Virus record (IMG/VR): IMGVR_UViG_3300007510_000068
Span: 1-24,889 of that record
DNA: 24,889 nucleotides
DNA from: a virus
Strand: one strand, 5' to 3'
The notes under the pieces were generated by a model that was not told the DNA's origin, did not search any database, and saw only the letters and a program-made list of their open reading frames with translations. The position numbers and the translations under genes are program-made. Below, piece by piece: positions 1-5,947 of the stretch (positions are counted from its first letter, which is position 1; every line of letters starts with the position of its first letter).

Positions 1-391
1 AACCGGTAAAACCACACTTGTTCCATCCGGCGCATATGAAACACCAGCCGGGATTCCTTGACTTGACAGCCTCTTCCCGAACGAAAGTGTAGTGCCTTTC
101 ACCAGGCCAGCAGAAATCAGCAATGGCGTCAGCCTCCGTGATAAGGTCAGATGACAATGCGGTTGATTCATTTCTGAACACTGCACAGTTGACTCCTGTT
201 TGTTTTGAATCATCAATAAAATTCCTCCACACAAATAAGGCTTTTCTATCCGGTGTTGTGAGGACAATATGTTCCCCCGGCCCAACAAACTTCAGCCGTT
301 TTCTGCCATCTTTGTAATGGTAGCAGCTGTAATGTCGCTCATATAGTTTGATGAGTTCTGGTTCTCCATCTTGTCCAACAATCCAGTTCAT
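1..391 (-). CDS. Conserved phage protein, GNAT-like family (partial, C-terminus beyond window)
   Basis: The minus strand is open from an ATG at 391 to the window edge (130 codons), preceded by an AAAGGA Shine-Dalgarno sequence five bases upstream. The product starts MNWIVGQDGEPELIKLYERH and contains VGPGEHIVLTTPD, VNCAVFRNES, WPGERHYTFV and a C-terminal run resembling SRNPGWCF-AGW-KCG. From memory, this order of motifs recurs in a small phage family often left as hypothetical. The final block resembles the acetyl-CoA side of GNAT acyltransferases, so a nucleotide- or protein-modifying acyltransferase is possible but unproven. It is the most downstream gene seen in the leftward operon, after a 121-base leader with three stem-loops. 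The reading frame is near certain; the function is not. Confidence 0.75.
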   Translation of the reverse strand, partial: MNWIVGQDGEPELIKLYERHYSCYHYKDGRKRLKFVGPGEHIVLTTPDRKALFVWRNFIDDSKQTGVNCAVFRNESTALSSDLITEADAIADFCWPGERHYTFVREEAVKSRNPGWCFICAGWNKCGFTG

Positions 392-404
392 ATTTTCCTT
401 TAGC

Positions 405-510
405 CTGCTCTGCGGCTTGTCCGCAGCAGCAAAATTATTGGCCTTGCGTCAGTCGAGAGCCAATAAGTAGATACATAGATCTGTATATCTCCACTTTTGT
501 AATGATATAC
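405..510 (-). promoter_or_regulatory. Three consecutive stem-loops in the leader of the GNAT-like gene
   Basis: Between the 48-aa gene (ending at 513) and the ATG at 391 lie three inverted repeats: GTATATC/GATATAC (483-489 with 504-510), TTATTGGC/GCCAATAA (435-442 with 459-466, 16-base loop), and CTGC-tc-TGCGG/CCGCA-GCAG (405-429, 5-base loop). The last sits just before the Shine-Dalgarno sequence. None has a clean T-run on the minus strand, so they are not plain intrinsic terminators. They could be attenuators, processing sites or a binding site for a regulator. A 13-codon ATG reading frame preceded by GGAG runs through the middle hairpin and could be a leader peptide. Pairing is seen in the sequence; the role is inferred. 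Confidence 0.4.
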
Positions 511-512
511 AA

Positions 513-659
513 CTATTCCCGTTCCTTCCAGGCTTTTTTTAGATATTCCGCTTTATATATATCCTGATCAGATTCTATCTGTCTGCCTGCAATAGCAACC
601 ACCATAGTTGCAACCCCCAAAACAAATCCGAAAACCGCACCGACTATAAAACAAATCAT
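513..659 (-). CDS. Small one-pass membrane protein, 48 aa
   Basis: ATG at 659 follows AAAAGGGGGGTGT and overlaps the upstream gene's stop as ATGA, which argues for translational coupling. Residues 2-23 (CFIVGAVFGFVLGVATMVVA) form a glycine-rich hydrophobic helix, followed by a charged tail IAGRQIESDQDIYKAEYLKK that ends WKERE. One transmembrane segment with a cytoplasm-type charged tail is predicted. No family is recognised. As one of three tiny membrane proteins in the operon it could act on the host envelope (exclusion, or a lysis accessory), but nothing in the sequence proves this. It lies directly upstream of the structured leader of the GNAT-like gene. Confidence 0.65.
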   Translation of the reverse strand: MICFIVGAVFGFVLGVATMVVAIAGRQIESDQDIYKAEYLKKAWKERE

Positions 660-766
660 ACACCCCCCTTTTCATGGCATACAACATCATCCGGTTTCTG
701 ACACTCTCCGTTCTCATTCTCGTACGGACACGGTATGCCATTTTTTAGTATTGTTCCATTGCACAT
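656..766 (-). CDS. Cys-containing 36-aa peptide
   Basis: ATG at 766 has an excellent AAAGGAGG sequence seven bases upstream. The product MCNGTILKNGIPCPYENENG continues ECQKPDDVVCHEKGGV and has four cysteines (2, 13, 22, 30), enough for one zinc site, but the spacing fits no family I can name. The start lies inside the preceding gene (overlap 745-766) and the stop overlaps the next ATG, so it is embedded in a coupled series of tiny genes. The strong ribosome-binding site and the overlaps are the main evidence that it is translated. Confidence 0.6.
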   Translation of the reverse strand: MCNGTILKNGIPCPYENENGECQKPDDVVCHEKGGV

Positions 767-858
767 TTGATCCTCCTTTCAACCACTGGTACATTATATT
801 TAATAATTGCTCCTAAACTTAATAGGACTATAATTGCAACATATGCAGTAAATCTCAT
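745..858 (-). CDS. Small one-pass membrane protein, 37 aa
   Basis: ATG at 858 overlaps the preceding stop as TGATG, with GGGAGGG just upstream. Residues 1-19 (MRFTAYVAIIVLLSLGAII) are hydrophobic, with an arginine at position 2, followed by the short polar tail KYNVPVVERRIKCAMEQY. It looks like a single N-terminal membrane anchor with most of the tail exposed. No homologous family is recognised. The last 22 bases overlap the 36-aa Cys peptide gene in another frame, and the tail codons GAAAGGAGG also provide that gene's ribosome-binding site. Confidence 0.55.
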   Translation of the reverse strand: MRFTAYVAIIVLLSLGAIIKYNVPVVERRIKCAMEQY

Positions 859-1037
859 CACGGCCCTCCCAGCACCTTCAATGGTGCTTCAATCTGGTTG
901 TATAATGCTTTGATCATCATATGATCCTCTTTGATGATTTGCTCTATTTTGTCCATCCAATAAGCTTCGATAAGATTAACTATTAACAAGAACAGTACAA
1001 TCATCATAAATATTAAATATTTAAGATCCTTTTCCAT
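858..1037 (-). CDS. Small one-pass membrane protein, 59 aa
   Basis: ATG at 1037 is preceded by AAAGGAGGAG. The protein starts MEKDLKYLIFMMIVLFLLIV and has one strong transmembrane helix at about residues 6-27. A charged amphipathic segment (YWMDKIEQIIKEDHMMIKAL) and the end NQIEAPLKVLGGP follow. No signal-peptidase site is evident, so it is likely anchored in the inner membrane. It heads the run of tiny coupled genes 858-513. A holin-like or superinfection-exclusion role is possible by size and topology only. Function unknown. Confidence 0.6.
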   Translation of the reverse strand: MEKDLKYLIFMMIVLFLLIVNLIEAYWMDKIEQIIKEDHMMIKALYNQIEAPLKVLGGP

Positions 1038-1039
1038 CT

Positions 1040-1135
1040 TTACTCCTCCTTTGCTTCTTGTGGACTATACCAATAATGGGCACCCTCAATTTCAATCTTC
1101 AAATTGTCGCAGGTACAGCCTTTTATAATGTTCAA
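1040..1135 (-). CDS. Possible 31-aa Cys-containing small protein (uncertain start)
   Basis: A short frame ends at TAA 1040-1042, just before the next gene, and reads LNIIKGCTCDNLKIEIEGAH then YWYSPQEAKEE. The amino-acid texture (a C-x-C pair, alternating hydrophobic and charged residues) looks coding, and its last codons supply the AGGAGG of the next gene. The start is doubtful: TTG at 1135 or CTG at 1147 are the candidates, neither with a good ribosome-binding site. No ATG lies in frame before the upstream stop. Confidence 0.35.
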   Translation of the reverse strand: MNIIKGCTCDNLKIEIEGAHYWYSPQEAKEE

Positions 1136-1177
1136 GTTAACCGACAGGCGTCAGCGCAGTTCGCGTTCATGTTTGCA

Positions 1178-1348
1178 TTAGCGATTTTCTCGCTCTCTTT
1201 TTTCGTCTATTGCCTCATCCAGCCACTTTGCAGCGTTTTTTAAACTCCGCAAGAACCTGACCTTTTCAGGGTACAGCTTTGTCGCATATGCCTGTTTTTT
1301 GTTGGGTGAGGGCTTGCGCCCTGCACCCGTTCTTTTGCCGCCCCTCAT
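1178..1348 (-). CDS. Basic RGGKRTGAGRKP-type small phage protein, 56 aa
   Basis: ATG at 1348 overlaps the stop of the 19-codon gene as ATGA. The product starts MRGGKRTGAGRKPSPNKKQA, a glycine/arginine-rich opening common in small phage proteins with DNA-binding or terminase-small-subunit-like N-termini. It continues with YATKLYPEKVRFLRSLKNAA and a helical, charged end KWLDEAIDEKRERENR. The strongly basic N-terminus and predicted helices suggest nucleic-acid binding. It is promoter-proximal in the leftward operon, so it may be an early regulator or host-takeover protein. That role is inference; the family resemblance covers only the first dozen residues. Confidence 0.6.
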   Translation of the reverse strand: MRGGKRTGAGRKPSPNKKQAYATKLYPEKVRFLRSLKNAAKWLDEAIDEKRERENR

Positions 1349-1404
1349 TTAGTCATTAATCCTATTTTCATATTCCGGAACAAGGATGTCTTTAATATTT
1401 TCAT
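1345..1404 (-). CDS. 19-aa leader-like peptide at the head of the leftward operon
   Basis: ATG at 1404 follows AAGGAGA with good spacing and gives MKILKTSLFRNMKIGLMTK. The frame is also open upstream to an ATG at 1443 (32 aa), which would fall almost exactly at the predicted transcription start and would need leaderless translation. The internal ATG with its Shine-Dalgarno sequence is preferred. The stop is coupled to the next gene by ATGA. A peptide this short may serve mainly to bring ribosomes to the 56-aa gene behind it. No family is recognised. Confidence 0.45.
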   Translation of the reverse strand: MKILKTSLFRNMKIGLMTK

Positions 1405-1449
1405 GTTTTCTCTCCTTGTTTTATGTGTGTTTGTCTTAATCATGTCTAT

Positions 1450-1478
1450 ATAATACAGGAGTTTTAGATTAATGTCAA
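1450..1478 (-). promoter_or_regulatory. Sigma-70-type promoter of the leftward operon
   Basis: On the minus strand TTGACA (1478-1473) is followed after exactly 17 bases by TATTAT (1455-1450), a perfect -35 and a five-of-six -10. Transcription would start near 1443, about 39 bases before the preferred ATG at 1404. Upstream of the -35 lies an A/T tract that could act as an UP element. Confidence 0.75.
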
Positions 1479-1526
1479 GCCTTTTTTTTAAAAAAAGTGA
1501 AAAAAAATAAAAAAAAGTTTGACATT
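1471..1526. promoter_or_regulatory. Inverted repeat of the two -35 regions around an A/T tract (candidate operator)
   Basis: AATGTCAA (1471-1478) and TTGACATT (1519-1526) form a perfect 8-bp inverted repeat containing both divergent -35 boxes. The 40 bases between them are nearly all A or T runs, expected to be bent and UP-element-like. A dimeric regulator, for instance the adjacent HTH-like protein at 1580, could bind both arms and control both directions. The repeat is seen; its use as an operator is inferred. Confidence 0.4.
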
Positions 1527-1547
1527 GCGTTTTAACCATGCAAGAAT
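1519..1547 (+). promoter_or_regulatory. Sigma-70-type promoter of the rightward early operon
   Basis: TTGACA (1519-1524) and AAGAAT (1542-1547, four of six) are separated by 17 bases. Transcription would start near 1554, giving a leader of about 26 bases with AGAGGGGG before the ATG at 1580. It is weaker in its -10 than the divergent leftward promoter. Confidence 0.6.
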
Positions 1548-1579
1548 AAATCAACTTTTAACAGATAAAGAGGGGGCAA

Positions 1580-1795
1580 ATGAAGGTCAAAGATGTTTTG
1601 GAAAACATTGATACTGATATTTTAAAAAAAAGGCTTATCAGTATCGGATGGAAAAAGGGAGCGGTGGACATGGCGTTTTCCAGGGGGAACATTTCAAAAA
1701 AAATGGCTCCAGATATGGAAAAATTTACAAGTGTGTCAGCTAAATTTTGGCTGATGCCTGATACGTATGACATAAAAGGAGAACTGATTTCCTGA
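1580..1795 (+). CDS. Cro/HigA-like small HTH regulator (putative), 71 aa
   Basis: ATG at 1580 follows AAAGAGGGGGC and is the first gene of the rightward operon. The product starts MKVKDVLENIDTDILKKRLI. Its second half, SKKMAPDMEKFTSVSAKFWL then MPDTYD, resembles the end of XRE/HigA-type helix-turn-helix domains, where a helix of the type ALRLEKATGTSAEFWL follows the recognition helix. The region before it (GWKKGAVDMAFSRGNISKKM) could be the turn and recognition helix. Being adjacent to divergent promoters, it is well placed to be a Cro-like autoregulator. The HTH assignment rests on pattern only. An overlapping frame on the opposite strand is judged not to be a gene. Confidence 0.55.
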   Translation: MKVKDVLENIDTDILKKRLISIGWKKGAVDMAFSRGNISKKMAPDMEKFTSVSAKFWLMPDTYDIKGELIS

Positions 1796-1805
1796 TAAGG
1801 CTTTA

Positions 1806-1991
1806 ATGTGTTATCAAGGCTGCAGACACGAAAACTACCACGGTGATTGCACAAAAGGTAAATACCCTAAAGGTTGGATCTGTCCACCTGACCGGGTTTA
1901 TTGCGAATCCTGTGGAGATGTTTTTCATGAGGATCAAGTAATGGATGATTTATGTCATGCTTGTTATGACGAATTAAAGGAGAATAAATGA
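1806..1991 (+). CDS. Zinc-ribbon-type small protein, 61 aa
   Basis: The protein begins MCYQGCRHENYHGDCTKGKY and contains eight cysteines (2, 6, 15, 26, 33, 36, 50, 53). CESCGDVFHEDQVMDDLCHAC forms two knuckles, C-x2-C and C-x2-C, spaced 13 apart, as in a treble-clef or zinc-ribbon fold. The N-terminal cysteines and histidines could bind a second zinc. The ribosome-binding site (AAGG) is modest. The last codons contain AAAGGAG and overlap the SMC-like gene start as ATGA. Such proteins often mediate protein or DNA contacts, but no specific role can be assigned. Zinc binding is likely. Confidence 0.65.
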   Translation: MCYQGCRHENYHGDCTKGKYPKGWICPPDRVYCESCGDVFHEDQVMDDLCHACYDELKENK

Positions 1992-4027
1992 AAACATTAA
2001 CAATTCAAAAACTCCGTCTGCAGAATTTCAAAGGGATTAAAGATTTTACCCTTGAATCAGATGGAGAGGATATCATCGTATGGGGTCAGAACGCATCTGG
2101 TAAAACAACCCTTCAGGATGCATTCATGTGGGTCATATTTGGTAAAGACAGCCAGGGCAAAGCTGATTTCCAGTTAAAGCCTGTCGATATAAAAGGACAG
2201 GAGATCCACAAGCTCGAGACAGAGGTTGAGGCAACTCTGTTGATAGATGAAAAGCCCATCGTCCTTCTCAAAAGATACTATGAGAAGTACACCAAAAAAA
2301 AAGGCTCTGCCAAAAGAATTTTCCAAGGCCATACAACAGATTATTTTATTGATGATGTGCCCGTAAAAAAGAAAGACTATGATTCCAAAATAGTTGAAAT
2401 CATAAATATTAACTCGTTTAAGCTTATCACAAACCCCCATGAATTTAATAGTTTGCACTGGTCAAATTGCCGTCAGATCCTGCTTGAGATGTGCGGGGAT
2501 ATTTCCGATCAGGATGTAATCAAATCAGACGAAAAACTTGCAGGTCTTTTAGAAATTCTCAGCAATTCATCTGCTGATGACCACCGGAAAAAAGTCAAAG
2601 CCAGGCAGGGCAAAATCAATAAAGAGCTGGTTCAGATACCTGCCAGGATTTCAGAGAATCAGGAAGTCAGCAAAGCCGTCAGATCCTGCTTGAAGGGCTT
2701 AAAAACAGAGTTGAAAGATCAGGATGTTGCAAAACCTAATATTAAAATCATGCAGGGCTTAAAAACAGAGTTGAAAGATCAGCAGGAAGAACTCAGGTCT
2801 TTACAGTCGAATGAAGAGGTCAGCAAAAAACAGATCCGGATAAATAAAATTGATGCTGAAATCATCACCCTTCAGTCCAATGCAGACCAGGGTCTTTCCG
2901 AAAAGAAAAAGCCTTTCCTGGATGTAATTGAACACCTTGAAACAGCCTGGATAATAAGAAAGAGAGAACTCATCTCTCAGAAACATGGGAATAATGACAA
3001 GATAGATGATCTCAAACGACAGCTGCAGCAGGATTCCCAAAGGATCAAGATAGCAGAAGATGCAATCGAGGAAAAACGCAAGGAGTGGCATAGAGAGAAT
3101 GCCAAACAGCCTGAGATAAAAGAGGTATGCCCTGTTTGTGATCAGGATATTCCGGAAGATCAGATAGAAGAAGCAAAAGAGAAATTCAATCAAGCCAAGT
3201 CTAAAAAACTGGCTGAGAATACAGCTGCAGGCAAAGAGAGAGCTGAGTATATCAAACAACTCTCAAAAGGGATTGAGGCCAAAGAAAAAGCGATTGAGCT
3301 TTTAAATGAAGAGCAGACCACGCTTGATGGTTCTATAGATCATGAGCAGAAAGAGTTTGAGTCTTCCATTGCAGAGCAAAAAGAAAAAATAGCCTCTATC
3401 CCGGAGTCCGGTGCTGAAATCCCGGATGCCCTGACAAAAGAAAAAGCAGAGCTGGAATCAGAGATCAAAGATTTAAAAGAAGGATCTCAGGATCAGATTA
3501 AAACAATCCAGAAAGAAATTACAGATATTGAATCCCGTATTTCTTCTGAAAATGTCAAAGAAGCAGAGTGGAAAGCAGCTGAGAAAACCATTGCCAGAAT
3601 TGCCAAACTTGAAAAACAGGAAAAAAAGCTGGCAGCAGAGTATGAAAGGCTTGAGTCTGAACTTCACATGCTGGACCAGTTTATCGTCCATAAGGTCAAA
3701 CTACTGGAAAATCAAATAAACAGCCGGTTTGAAATGGCTCGTTTCAAGATGTTTAACGTGCTGATCAATGGCGGGATTGAAGAAACCTGCATCACAACTT
3801 ACAACGGGGTTCCCTGGGAATCTCTTAACTCTGCAGGAAAGATCAATGTGGGTCTGGATATCATCAATGCTCTGTCAGAGTATTATGGTTTTTCCTGTAC
3901 CGTATTTGTTGATAATCGAGAGAGCTGTACTGAAATCATTGATACACGGGCCCAGGTAATCAACCTCTATGTCTCTCCTGACCATCAAGAATTAACCGTA
4001 TCAAACAAAAAGGAGAAGGCAGCATGA
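1988..4027 (+). CDS. SMC/Rad50-like coiled-coil ATPase of the phage recombination module
   Basis: This 679-aa protein has the Rad50/SbcC architecture. The N-terminal lobe has Walker A GQNASGKT (residues 33-40). A long charged coiled coil spans roughly residues 200-590 and is split by a zinc-hook CPVC (381-384). A short C-terminal lobe has a signature-like LNSAGKINVGLDIINAL and a Walker B-like TVFVDNRES (Asp642). The usual Walker B Glu position is Asn, a variant I recall from phage members. It probably uses ATP to hold or remodel DNA ends during recombination or replication. Full SbcC is about 1,000 aa, so the coil is short. It is translationally coupled to the zinc-ribbon gene before it and to recT after it (ATGA at 4024), suggesting a joint function. 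Short repeats occur within it at 2469-2782. The family call is confident; the biochemical role is inferred. Confidence 0.85.
   Translation: MKTLTIQKLRLQNFKGIKDFTLESDGEDIIVWGQNASGKTTLQDAFMWVIFGKDSQGKADFQLKPVDIKGQEIHKLETEVEATLLIDEKPIVLLKRYYEKYTKKKGSAKRIFQGHTTDYFIDDVPVKKKDYDSKIVEIININSFKLITNPHEFNSLHWSNCRQILLEMCGDISDQDVIKSDEKLAGLLEILSNSSADDHRKKVKARQGKINKELVQIPARISENQEVSKAVRSCLKGLKTELKDQDVAKPNIKIMQGLKTELKDQQEELRSLQSNEEVSKKQIRINKIDAEIITLQSNADQGLSEKKKPFLDVIEHLETAWIIRKRELISQKHGNNDKIDDLKRQLQQDSQRIKIAEDAIEEKRKEWHRENAKQPEIKEVCPVCDQDIPEDQIEEAKEKFNQAKSKKLAENTAAGKERAEYIKQLSKGIEAKEKAIELLNEEQTTLDGSIDHEQKEFESSIAEQKEKIASIPESGAEIPDALTKEKAELESEIKDLKEGSQDQIKTIQKEITDIESRISSENVKEAEWKAAEKTIARIAKLEKQEKKLAAEYERLESELHMLDQFIVHKVKLLENQINSRFEMARFKMFNVLINGGIEETCITTYNGVPWESLNSAGKINVGLDIINALSEYYGFSCTVFVDNRESCTEIIDTRAQVINLYVSPDHQELTVSNKKEKAA
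2469..2693 (+). repeat. 19-bp direct repeat read in two different frames within the SMC-like gene
   Basis: The 19 bases starting GCCGTCAGATCC occur at 2469-2487 and again at 2675-2693. The first copy encodes CRQILLE in the gene frame; the second is shifted and encodes AVRSCLK. A shared DNA block in two frames cannot result from protein-level selection and suggests copying or template switching at the DNA level. Confidence 0.6.
2694..2782 (+). repeat. 29-bp direct repeat, period 60 bp, in the coiled-coil region
   Basis: An identical 29-base block beginning AGGGCTTAAAAACAG is at 2694-2722 and 2754-2782, exactly 60 bases apart, so it stays in frame and adds the peptide GLKTELKDQ twice, 20 residues apart. 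It immediately follows the second copy of the 19-bp repeat. The perfect identity implies a recent duplication in the coil. Confidence 0.7.
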
Positions 4028-4812
4028 CACCCAACTTACCCGCAATACAAAAAACATTATCAAACCCCAATGTCGTGACAAGGATAGAATCACGACTGGG
4101 AGAAAAGGCAGGAACATTTATTACCTCTGTTCTTGACCTTTGTGGAGAGGATCAAAACCTTGCTGTATGCGATCCCAATCTGGTTATAAAAGAGGCTTTA
4201 AAGGCTGCAGGGCTTGATCTCCCCATCAATAAAAACCTTGGTTTTGCTTATGTTATCCCTTATGGCAAAAAGCCTCAATTCCAGATGGGTTACAAGGGTT
4301 ATATCCAGCTTGCCATCCGCACCGGACAGTATAAACACCTCAATGCCGGAATCGTTTATGAAGGCGAAGAAATGATCGAAGACCGGATTAAAGGAACTCT
4401 TGAGATCGGTGGGGAAAAAACCAGTGATAAAGCCATCGGTTACTATTGCTATATGGAGCTGATCAACGGCTTCCAGAAAGCAATCGCATGGACCAGGGAA
4501 AGAGTTGTAACACACGCAAAAAGGTTTTCCAAAAGTTACAGCAAGGGAACTTCCCCCTGGAAAAGTGATTTTGATGCCATGGCATTGAAGACAATGATGC
4601 TGCAAATTATTCCAAAATACGGACCCATGACCATAGAAATGTCGACTGCCATGAGTTCTGATCATGCGGATTTCAAAGGCTTTAATCCACAGGATGAGGT
4701 TGATGCAAATGCTAACTCTGAAGTTATTGACATTGAAATGACTGATGAAGAGAAGGCAGAGATTGAAGCCCAGGAGAGAGAAGAGGCTGAACAATCTGGA
4801 CCGGGTTACTAA
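4024..4812 (+). CDS. recT: RecT-family single-strand annealing protein
   Basis: This 262-aa protein matches RecT throughout. An N-terminal helical section is followed by CDPNLVIKEALKAAGLDLPI, then LGFAYVIPYGKKPQFQMGYK and GYIQLAIRTGQYKHLNAGIV, the hallmark core of the family. AIAWTRERVVTHAKRFSKSY and WKSDFDAMALKTMMLQIIPK come later, and the C-terminal tail is acidic. RecT anneals complementary single strands and promotes strand invasion in phage recombination and concatemer formation. The length is typical (about 270 aa). Its ATG overlaps the stop of the SMC-like gene and the next gene starts immediately at its stop codon, forming a three-gene unit. No RecE-type exonuclease partner is recognised nearby; the MBL-fold protein that follows may replace it. 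Confidence 0.95.
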   Translation: MTPNLPAIQKTLSNPNVVTRIESRLGEKAGTFITSVLDLCGEDQNLAVCDPNLVIKEALKAAGLDLPINKNLGFAYVIPYGKKPQFQMGYKGYIQLAIRTGQYKHLNAGIVYEGEEMIEDRIKGTLEIGGEKTSDKAIGYYCYMELINGFQKAIAWTRERVVTHAKRFSKSYSKGTSPWKSDFDAMALKTMMLQIIPKYGPMTIEMSTAMSSDHADFKGFNPQDEVDANANSEVIDIEMTDEEKAEIEAQEREEAEQSGPGY

Positions 4813-5517
4813 ATGCTGGATATTAAAACATATGCTTCCGGATCATCTGGAAACTGCTACAAAATATCGGATGGCTATACCTCTATTATGATAGAATGCG
4901 GCATCCGTTTCCAGGCAATCCGTGAGGCTTTTTCTTTTAAATTATCCCAGGTGGATGGGTGTCTTATTTCACATTCCCATAAAGATCATTGTAAAGCCGT
5001 GGAACATATTTTAAGGGCTGGTATTGATTGCTATATGTCAGAGCAAACCAAAAGAGAAATTGGAGCTTCTGGCCATAGAATACATGCTTTTAAATCAAGA
5101 GAATTAATCACAATCGGAACGTTCTCAATCCTTACTTTTCCATTACAGCATGATGTCATGAACCACGGCTTTTTAATTCAAAATAAAAATGGTGAAAAAC
5201 TTTGTTATATAACAGATTCTTACTATTGTAGGTATAAATTCAAGGGTGTGAACTATTATATGATCGAGTGTAATTACTCCATGCCAATATTGGAAAAAAA
5301 TATTAAATCTGGCGTGACGGATAAGGCTCTCAGGAATAGGATAATAAAATCACATTTTGAGTTGGAAAATGTCAAAAAATTTTTCAAAGCAAATGATCTT
5401 TCAAGCGTGAAACAAATCCACTTAATCCATATCAGCAGCAATAACGGATATCCAGAGTTGTTTAAATCTGAGATCCAAGGAATTACTGGCAAAGAGGTAT
5501 ATATTCATGGCAGTTGA
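4813..5517 (+). CDS. Metallo-beta-lactamase-fold hydrolase, putative nuclease partner of RecT
   Basis: The 234-aa product opens MLDIKTYASGSSGNCYKISD, typical of the YycJ/WalJ-type MBL subfamily. The motif H54-S-H56-K-D58-H59 is present, followed by His113 (or His119), Asp135 (YITDS) and His206 (LIHISSNN), so all dinuclear zinc-site positions appear filled. WalJ-type proteins are linked to DNA 5'-exonuclease activity, and MBL genes often sit beside annealing-protein genes in phages. A role in producing single strands for RecT is therefore plausible but not shown. The ATG directly abuts the recT stop codon. It is shorter than WalJ (about 260 aa). Confidence 0.85.
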   Translation: MLDIKTYASGSSGNCYKISDGYTSIMIECGIRFQAIREAFSFKLSQVDGCLISHSHKDHCKAVEHILRAGIDCYMSEQTKREIGASGHRIHAFKSRELITIGTFSILTFPLQHDVMNHGFLIQNKNGEKLCYITDSYYCRYKFKGVNYYMIECNYSMPILEKNIKSGVTDKALRNRIIKSHFELENVKKFFKANDLSSVKQIHLIHISSNNGYPELFKSEIQGITGKEVYIHGS

Positions 5518-5947
5518 TATCATAGTCCAAAAAACCAGCGGAGCCTGGCTTAAAGCCTCGGAGAATATAGATATCAAGAAACTCCAGGCGTATAGTGTTA
5601 ATCAGCTCCTACAGGCCAAGATCAAAGGCATGCAGAAAGAACGCTCTTACCGTGAATTATGCTGTTATCACGGGTCATGTAAATATATCGCAAATATGAA
5701 TTTCAATGCAAATATGGACACCCAGGATAAGGTTGATTTCCTCACTAAGATCCGGTGTGGATTTGTTGAATCAATCATCCATGACAGCAAAATGGATCAG
5801 GTACATTTCATTCCGAAAAGCCTGTCTTATGTAAATTGTGACCAACCAGAATCTCATGTTTTTATTGCTGATGCATTAAGAAGACATGCTGCCCTGGTTG
5901 GGCTTGGAACCGATGAATATGTGCAATTACTGAATGATCAGAAATGA
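5507..5947 (+). CDS. Phage protein distantly resembling DUF1367-type proteins, 146 aa
   Basis: ATG at 5507 lies inside the end of the MBL gene (11-base overlap), with AGAGG upstream. The protein starts MAVDIIVQKTSGAWLKASEN. Its middle and end, KVDFLTKIRCGFVESIIHDS and VHFIPKSLSYVNCDQPESHV, resemble the arrangement of DUF1367/recombination-region proteins, in which a beta-rich start is followed by a conserved PKS-SF segment. The resemblance is weak. Position after SMC-RecT-MBL and coupling to an HNH-like gene suggest a DNA-recombination accessory role. Function cannot be stated from the sequence. Confidence 0.6.
   Translation: MAVDIIVQKTSGAWLKASENIDIKKLQAYSVNQLLQAKIKGMQKERSYRELCCYHGSCKYIANMNFNANMDTQDKVDFLTKIRCGFVESIIHDSKMDQVHFIPKSLSYVNCDQPESHVFIADALRRHAALVGLGTDEYVQLLNDQK

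Noticed and set aside
123-317. 64-codon plus-strand frame at the left edge
   Set aside because: It is the antisense shadow of the conserved GNAT-like gene on the minus strand.
1058-1243. 61-codon plus-strand frame in the leftward region
   Set aside because: It is opposite well-supported leftward micro-genes and has no ribosome-binding site.
1558-1854. 98-codon minus-strand frame opposite the HTH-like gene
   Set aside because: The plus-strand gene has a strong ribosome-binding site, a promoter and an HTH-like pattern. The minus frame lacks these and would cross the plus-strand leader.
4198-4794. 198-codon open frame on the minus strand opposite recT
   Set aside because: It lies wholly within the clear recT gene, its product has no recognisable pattern (Phe/Cys/His-rich), and there is no good ribosome-binding site. 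It is a shadow.
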